Source: Natronohydrobacter sp. (lineage in GTDB: Bacteria; Pseudomonadota; Alphaproteobacteria; Rhodobacterales; Rhodobacteraceae). Taken from it: a stretch of 36,845 nt of DNA. Positions within the stretch are counted from its first letter, which is position 1; every line of letters starts with the position of its first letter. The notes under the pieces are model-generated. The model saw only the letters and a list, made by a program, of their open reading frames with translations, did no database searches and had not been told where the DNA came from. The position numbers and the translations under genes were made by a program. This document shows, in pieces, positions 32,803 through 36,845 of the stretch. The stretch spans positions 1-36,845 of the forward strand of contig SLDY01000143.1 in assembly GCA_007125005.1 (NCBI GenBank), given 5' to 3'.

Positions 32803-33273
32803 ATGGAAAAGCTGCCCCTGACCCGTGCCGGTCAGCAAATGCTTGATGCCGAATTGCGCAAGCTGAAATCCGAGGAGCGGCCCGCCATCATCCGCGCCAT
32901 CGCAGAGGCGCGCGAACACGGGGATCTCTCGGAGAATGCCGAGTATCATGCCGCGCGCGAAAAACAGAGCTTTGTCGAAGGCCGGATCAAGGAAATCGAG
33001 TCCATCCTGTCGCGCGCAGATGTGATCGACCCGTCGAAGCTTTCCGGATCGATCAAATTTGGCGCAACGGTCACGATCGTGGATGAAGACACTGATGAAG
33101 AGCGCACTTTTCAGATCGTTGGCGAACCTGAAGCTGATCTGGAAAAAGGGCTTTTGAACGTCAGGTCGCCCTTGGCGCGTGCTCTGATCGGCAAGGATGA
33201 AGGCGACAGCGTGGAAGTTCGCAGCCCCGGCGGCGCGCGCTCCTATGAGATCCTGTCCATCGACTTCAAGTAA
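32803..33273 (+). CDS. greA: Transcription elongation factor GreA
   Basis: GreA rescues backtracked RNA polymerase by stimulating cleavage of the nascent RNA. The 156-residue protein has the N-terminal coiled coil with the tip signature [20 protein letters not shown] (about 45-65), including the acidic catalytic residues. The C-terminal FKBP-like domain has [14 protein letters not shown] and [14 protein letters not shown]. The start has GAGGGGA about 8 bases upstream. The next gene begins after a single intervening base. Confidence 0.97.
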   Translation: MEKLPLTRAGQQMLDAELRKLKSEERPAIIRAIAEAREHGDLSENAEYHAAREKQSFVEGRIKEIESILSRADVIDPSKLSGSIKFGATVTIVDEDTDEERTFQIVGEPEADLEKGLLNVRSPLARALIGKDEGDSVEVRSPGGARSYEILSIDFK

Positions 33274-33274
33274 G

Positions 33275-34246
33275 ATGCCCGCAACAGCGCCCAAGCCCCC
33301 AAAGGCCACCGGTGCAAAGCGCAAGCCGCGCGGCTTGGAGCCGCGCATCGCGCGCGTCGGCGCATTCATCGCCGTTTGCCTTGCTGCCTTGGCCTTTGTG
33401 CTGGTGGCGGATTTCGAGACGATGGATCAGCTAACTCTGATTGCGTTGGGGCTTGCGACGTTCATGCCCGCTGTTGTCATCGCACTGGGGCTTCTGGTCG
33501 CTGCTGCGACATGGTCGCTTGGACGTGAGACCGAGATCCTGCAGGGAAAGCTCGATGAACTGCGCCAGACTTTACTGCAGAAGGAAACCGATGCGGCGCG
33601 GTTGTCGCCGGTCGCGCAAAGCCATCTGGAAACCCTTCAGGCGCGGCAAAAAGCAACCGAAACCAGCCTCACGATGTTCTTTTCACAACGCGGGCGCAAA
33701 CTGACAGGGCGTGACACAGAGCCTGATTCGCAGGCCTCGCTCGGCCTTGACAGCCTTCCTGACCCCACAAGCGAGACATTACCCGCATCCGACCTCATCC
33801 GCGCGCTCCATTTCCCTGAGAATGAAGCCGATCAAGAGGGGTTTGACTCGCTTCGCCTTGCACTTGCGGATCCACGCCTCGCGCCCTTGATCCGCGCCGC
33901 GCAGGATGTGCTGACGCGGCTTGCGCAGGAGGGCATCTATATGGATGATCTGCGCCCCGATCGCGCCCGGCCCGAGTTCTGGCGTGCATTCGCAGAGGGC
34001 CGCCGCGGCCCCGCAATTGCACCACTGGGCGGCATCCGGGACCGCTCCTGTCTTGCAATAACATCGGGGCGGATGCGCTCTGACCCGGAGTTCCGGGCGA
34101 GCGTGCATCTGTTCTTGCGCGAATTCGACCGCGTATTCGCAACCTTTGCGCCCCATGCCGATGATAGCCAGATTTCGGCCTTCGCAGACACACGCTCTGC
34201 GCGCGCATTCATGTTGCTGGGTCGTGTTTCTGGCGTATTTTCCTGA
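33275..34246 (+). CDS. Conserved-type membrane protein of unknown function
   Basis: I do not recognise a named family for this 323-residue protein. It has a basic N terminus (KPPKATGAKRKPRGLEPR) and two transmembrane helices (about 29-48 and 53-78). A coiled-coil stretch runs at about 82-135 (ILQGKLDELRQTLLQKETDA, LETLQARQKATE). A soluble C-terminal domain (about 165-323) contains DLIRALHFPENEADQEGF and EFDRVFATFAPHADDSQI. The ATG lies one base after the greA stop, so it is translated from the same mRNA. The longer in-frame extension overlapping greA is rejected. No catalytic motif is visible. Confidence 0.85.
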   Translation: MPATAPKPPKATGAKRKPRGLEPRIARVGAFIAVCLAALAFVLVADFETMDQLTLIALGLATFMPAVVIALGLLVAAATWSLGRETEILQGKLDELRQTLLQKETDAARLSPVAQSHLETLQARQKATETSLTMFFSQRGRKLTGRDTEPDSQASLGLDSLPDPTSETLPASDLIRALHFPENEADQEGFDSLRLALADPRLAPLIRAAQDVLTRLAQEGIYMDDLRPDRARPEFWRAFAEGRRGPAIAPLGGIRDRSCLAITSGRMRSDPEFRASVHLFLREFDRVFATFAPHADDSQISAFADTRSARAFMLLGRVSGVFS

Positions 34247-34251
34247 GCGGC

Positions 34252-34280
34252 TTGCAGTTTTAGAGACCGCCCGATAAATG
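34252..34280 (+). promoter_or_regulatory. Possible azlCD promoter
   Basis: TTGCAG (34252-34257) and TAAATG (34275-34280) are 17 bases apart in the 98-bp gap before azlC. The -10 match is only partial. Confidence 0.3.
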
Positions 34281-34344
34281 CTTCATCTGTGAAATATCCC
34301 GACGGGGCAGTATCGCGCCCTGTCACGCTGGAAAGGCTCCGATG

Positions 34345-35049
34345 ATGGCGTTGACTCGCGAGTATTGGCAAGGTGTGCGCGATGGCATGCCATTTGTGTT
34401 GGTCATCATTCCATTCGGCGCTGTCTTTGGCGTCGTCGCAACAGAGGCCGGTTTGAACCTTGCTCAGGTAATGGGCTTCACAGTGCTTGTTATCGCGGGA
34501 GCTGCGCAATTCGTTGCGGTGCAGATGATGGTCGAAAATGCGCCGGTGCTGATTGTGCTGGCCGCATCCCTCGCCGTCAATCTGCGCATGGCGATGTATT
34601 CGGCCTCGCTCGCTCCGCATCTTGGCAAGATATCATGGTGGAAGCGCGGCATGGTGTCATATTTCATGGTGGATCAGGCATACGCAGCCTCGATCCTGAA
34701 ATATGAAAACACCCCTGACATGCTGCCCAGTCAAAAGCTCGCATATTACATGGGTGTTGTGACCCCGATCTGCCCGCTCTGGTATGTTTCAACTTGGGCT
34801 GGCGCAGTGCTCGGCACGGCTGTTCCGGCCGGATTACCGATCGATTTCGCTGTCCCCATCACCTTCCTTGCGCTTATCGTTCCAATGCTGCGCAGTGCTG
34901 CGCATGTGGTCGCAGCGCTGGTCTCGATCATTGGCGTGCTGGTCTTTTCTTTCCTGCCCTTCAATCTTGGTCTGCTGATCGCAGCACTGCTTGCGATGAT
35001 GGCAGGGGCCGAGGTCGAACGTCGCATGGCCATCAAGAGGGCAGCATGA
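34345..35049 (+). CDS. azlC: AzlC-family branched-chain amino acid exporter, large subunit
   Basis: The large subunit of a two-component inner-membrane exporter for branched-chain or related amino acids (AzlCD/YgaZH type). The 234-residue protein begins GVRDGMPFVLVIIPFGAVFG and carries the family's AGAAQFVAVQMM (about 50-61) and NLRMAMYSASLAPHL (about 80-94). SYFMVDQAYAAS and about six transmembrane helices follow. The second of two adjacent ATGs is chosen because GAAAGG lies at the better distance. Its stop overlaps the azlD start (ATGA). Confidence 0.93.
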   Translation: MALTREYWQGVRDGMPFVLVIIPFGAVFGVVATEAGLNLAQVMGFTVLVIAGAAQFVAVQMMVENAPVLIVLAASLAVNLRMAMYSASLAPHLGKISWWKRGMVSYFMVDQAYAASILKYENTPDMLPSQKLAYYMGVVTPICPLWYVSTWAGAVLGTAVPAGLPIDFAVPITFLALIVPMLRSAAHVVAALVSIIGVLVFSFLPFNLGLLIAALLAMMAGAEVERRMAIKRAA

Positions 35050-35375
35050 GCTTTACGACAGCGCAAATCTGGACGATCATCATCGGGCTGGGGCTTGGTT
35101 CCTATCTTTTGCGCCTTTCCTTTCTTGGGATTGTAGGCAATCGCGATCTGCCCGAATGGGTGCTGCGGCATCTGCGCTACACAGCCGTTGCGGTCATGCC
35201 CGGGATGATCACGCCGCTGATATTGTTCCCGCAAGCTACAGGCGGCAGCCTTGACGCCGTGCGCCTCGGGGCAGCTGTTGCGACCATCGCCATCAGCCTT
35301 TGGACGCGCAATGCCACGCTCACCATCTTCGGCGGCGCGGCAGTGCTCTTCGCACTTCATTTCACGCTAGGCTAA
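35046..35375 (+). CDS. azlD: AzlD-family exporter small subunit
   Basis: The small partner of AzlC: 109 residues with about four transmembrane helices. The conserved AzlD pattern is GLGSYLLRLSFL near 19-30, then LPEWVLRHLRYTAVAVMPGM near 40-59, and a closing TIFGGAAVLFALHF. The ATG at 35046 lies in the azlC stop (ATGA), so the two are translationally coupled. An open frame extending far upstream is only a frame overlap within azlC. Its last 9 bases overlap the convergent flavoenzyme gene. Confidence 0.93.
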   Translation: MSFTTAQIWTIIIGLGLGSYLLRLSFLGIVGNRDLPEWVLRHLRYTAVAVMPGMITPLILFPQATGGSLDAVRLGAAVATIAISLWTRNATLTIFGGAAVLFALHFTLG

Positions 35376-36776
35376 CACTGCGCCGGGATTCATGATCCCC
35401 CGCGGATCAAGCGCCTGCTTGATCGAACGCATCGCGGCCAGTTTCACTGGATCACCATATTTGACCAGATCCGCCGTCTTGAGCCGTCCGATCCCATGCT
35501 CGGCACTGACCGACCCGCCAAGGCCGTGGACAAGATCATGCACGCACGCCTTGATCGCGTCACGCTCGCTCTCATGATCCGCACGGCTATACCCCGGTAT
35601 TGGAAAGACGTTATAATGCAGATTGCCATCACCGAGATGCCCAAAACAGTTGATCCGATAGTCATTGATTTTCGCCAGTGCCGGTCCGGCCTGCGCAATA
35701 AACGCCGGGATTTCCGAGAGCGGCAGCGAAATATCATGACTAGAGATTGAGCCGATATGACGATTCGCCTCAGGGATGGCTTCCCGCAATGCCCAGAATT
35801 CCGCACGCTGTCCGAGATTTGCAGCGATCACACCATCACTGACCAGATCTGTTTCGACGGCCTCCGAAAAGAGCCGCTCCAAGGCGGCCTCCGGGGCCAG
35901 CCCCTCGGGCAAACCGAGATCTATCAGGACCATCCATTCGGGCGGAATTCTGAAAGGTTGGCGCACCTGCGGCATCGTCTCGCCCAGAAAAGCAAGACCC
36001 ATGCCGCCGATCAACTCGAACGCGGAAATCGCGTCGCCAAGCTGCGCTTGCGCCAGTGCCAGCAGTCGCAAGGCTGCTTCGGGGCCATGGACGACCATCA
36101 GCGCGGCACCCTGAGCAGCAGGCTGCGGTGCAAGGCGCAGACTGGCGGCCGTGATCACCCCCAAAGTGCCTTCAGAGCCGATCAGAAGATGGCGCAGATC
36201 GTAACCGGTATTGTCCTTGCGCAAGCGCTTCAGCCCATGCCAGACTTGCCCATCAGGCAGCACTGCTTCCAGCCCCAGCACCAGATCGCGGGCATTTCCG
36301 TAGCGGATCACATTCACACCGCCCGCATTGCAGCCCAAAAGCCCCCCAATCCGTGCAGACCCCTCTGAGGCAAGCGACAGCGGGAAGAGCCGTCCCGCGC
36401 CAGTTGCGGCTTTTTGCACATCCGCAAGGATCACTCCGGCCTCTGCGATCAGCACATTCTCGGCCGGATGGACCGCGCGAATGGTCTGCATCCGCTCAAG
36501 CGAGAGGACCAGCGGCACCATCCCTTCGCCGGAGACCTGCCCGCCCACCAGCCCTGTGCCCCCACCGAAAGGCACAACAGGAACGCTTGCGCCGTGGCAT
36601 GCGCGCAATATCTTGGCGACCTGTGGCGTGCTGCGCGGCAGGGCCACTGCACCCGCCTGCCCACGCCAACGTCCGCGCGGCTCCTCCAGATAGCGCGGAC
36701 TCGGTTCCACAAGCGTCCCCGGAGGAAGCTCTTCCGCGAGCGCCTCCAGGAACGCAGTATCGCAAGGGGTCAGCAT
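35367..36776 (-). CDS. FAD-linked D-2-hydroxyacid dehydrogenase (GlcD/D2HGDH type)
   Basis: A flavoprotein of 469 residues that oxidises a D-2-hydroxy acid such as D-lactate, glycolate or D-2-hydroxyglutarate. The PCMH FAD-binding domain spans about 40-215, with PFGGGTGLVGGQ (69-80) and GGLLGCNAGGVNVIRYGNAR. The C-terminal oxidase domain has CFGHLGDGNLHYNVFP with the metal/substrate His residues and SAEHGIGRLK near the end. Single-subunit length and HGIGRLK fit the D2HGDH/D-lactate branch; the substrate is undecided. GGAG lies about 7 bases before the ATG. A probable upstream partner gene ends 12 bases before this start. Confidence 0.92.
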   Translation of the reverse strand: MLTPCDTAFLEALAEELPPGTLVEPSPRYLEEPRGRWRGQAGAVALPRSTPQVAKILRACHGASVPVVPFGGGTGLVGGQVSGEGMVPLVLSLERMQTIRAVHPAENVLIAEAGVILADVQKAATGAGRLFPLSLASEGSARIGGLLGCNAGGVNVIRYGNARDLVLGLEAVLPDGQVWHGLKRLRKDNTGYDLRHLLIGSEGTLGVITAASLRLAPQPAAQGAALMVVHGPEAALRLLALAQAQLGDAISAFELIGGMGLAFLGETMPQVRQPFRIPPEWMVLIDLGLPEGLAPEAALERLFSEAVETDLVSDGVIAANLGQRAEFWALREAIPEANRHIGSISSHDISLPLSEIPAFIAQAGPALAKINDYRINCFGHLGDGNLHYNVFPIPGYSRADHESERDAIKACVHDLVHGLGGSVSAEHGIGRLKTADLVKYGDPVKLAAMRSIKQALDPRGIMNPGAVLA

Positions 36777-36788
36777 GAAGACACTCCA

Positions 36789-36845
36789 TCAGATGGTGGC
36801 AGGGGCGACAGAGCGCGCAAGGCCTTGCGGCAAAGCCGCAATGCC
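36789..36845 (-). CDS. 3' end of a minus-strand gene cut by the window edge
   Basis: The last 57 bases read open on the minus strand from the window edge to a TGA at 36789-36791, giving GIAALPQGLARSVAPATI. The stop falls 12 bases before the ATG of the flavoenzyme gene, typical operon spacing. Too little is present to name the product, and a chance open frame of this length is possible. Confidence 0.4.
   Translation of the reverse strand, partial: GIAALPQGLARSVAPATI

Noticed and set aside
1-36845. tRNA, rRNA, CRISPR arrays, insertion sequences or prophage genes
   Set aside because: No tRNA-like cloverleaf, repeat-spacer array, transposase or phage gene was recognised in any interval.

Overview
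The window looks like chromosomal sequence from an alphaproteobacterium of the Rhodobacterales (Roseobacter/Paracoccaceae type). This rests on established gene combinations and not on a database search: a fliF-fliH-fliN-fliP run divergent from fliL, a MotE-like gene beside motA, a ChpT phosphotransferase, ornithine-lipid genes olsB-olsA, COX15-type ctaA, and serC-serA preceded by what looks like the alphaproteobacterial serC leader RNA. GC is about 60% by eye. I see no rRNA, tRNA, IS element or CRISPR array.

Layout. (1) 1-8146, flagellum: on the minus strand fliF>fliH>fliN>fliP (basal body, C-ring, export gate); on the plus strand fliL, a small membrane coiled-coil protein, a MotE-like protein, motA and a large periplasmic protein of unknown function. 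The two arms share a 114-bp intergenic region with a near-consensus CtrA box. (2) 8147-9841: a non-coding stretch with two adjacent hairpins, then an orphan EnvZ-like histidine kinase whose predicted promoter would give a leaderless mRNA. (3) 9829-14053: minus-strand trmJ, then ctaA and an M32 carboxypeptidase; a plus-strand ThiE-like protein diverges from trmJ. (4) 14054-17049: olsB>olsA (ornithine lipids), a DUF3553 gene overlapping head-to-head with chpT, and a glycine-zipper lipoprotein. (5) 17110-22283: an M20D amidohydrolase, then serB divergent from serC-serA, so the three enzymes of phosphorylated serine synthesis are together. (6) 22308-27175: a metallophosphoesterase, htpX, a small unidentified membrane protein of lower GC, and the minus-strand operon DUF2007>trmN6-like>nth>PfkB kinase. 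(7) 27231-36845: polyprenyl diphosphate synthase facing ispE (both isoprenoid), a TPR protein, ETF-ubiquinone oxidoreductase, greA with a membrane protein, azlCD, a GlcD/D2HGDH-like flavoenzyme and the cut-off end of another minus-strand gene.

Links. ChpT belongs to the CckA-ChpT-CtrA relay, and CtrA activates flagellar genes in this order, so the CtrA-like box between fliF and fliL ties regions 1 and 4 together. Genes are tightly packed: many ATGA stop/start overlaps mark operons, and three convergent pairs overlap at their 3' ends. The least understood parts are the stator-accessory genes around motA, the hairpin region before the kinase, the chpT/DUF3553 overlap, and the unidentified membrane protein at 24052. 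Promoter calls are by-eye matches to two hexamers with 17-18 bp spacing and are tentative.
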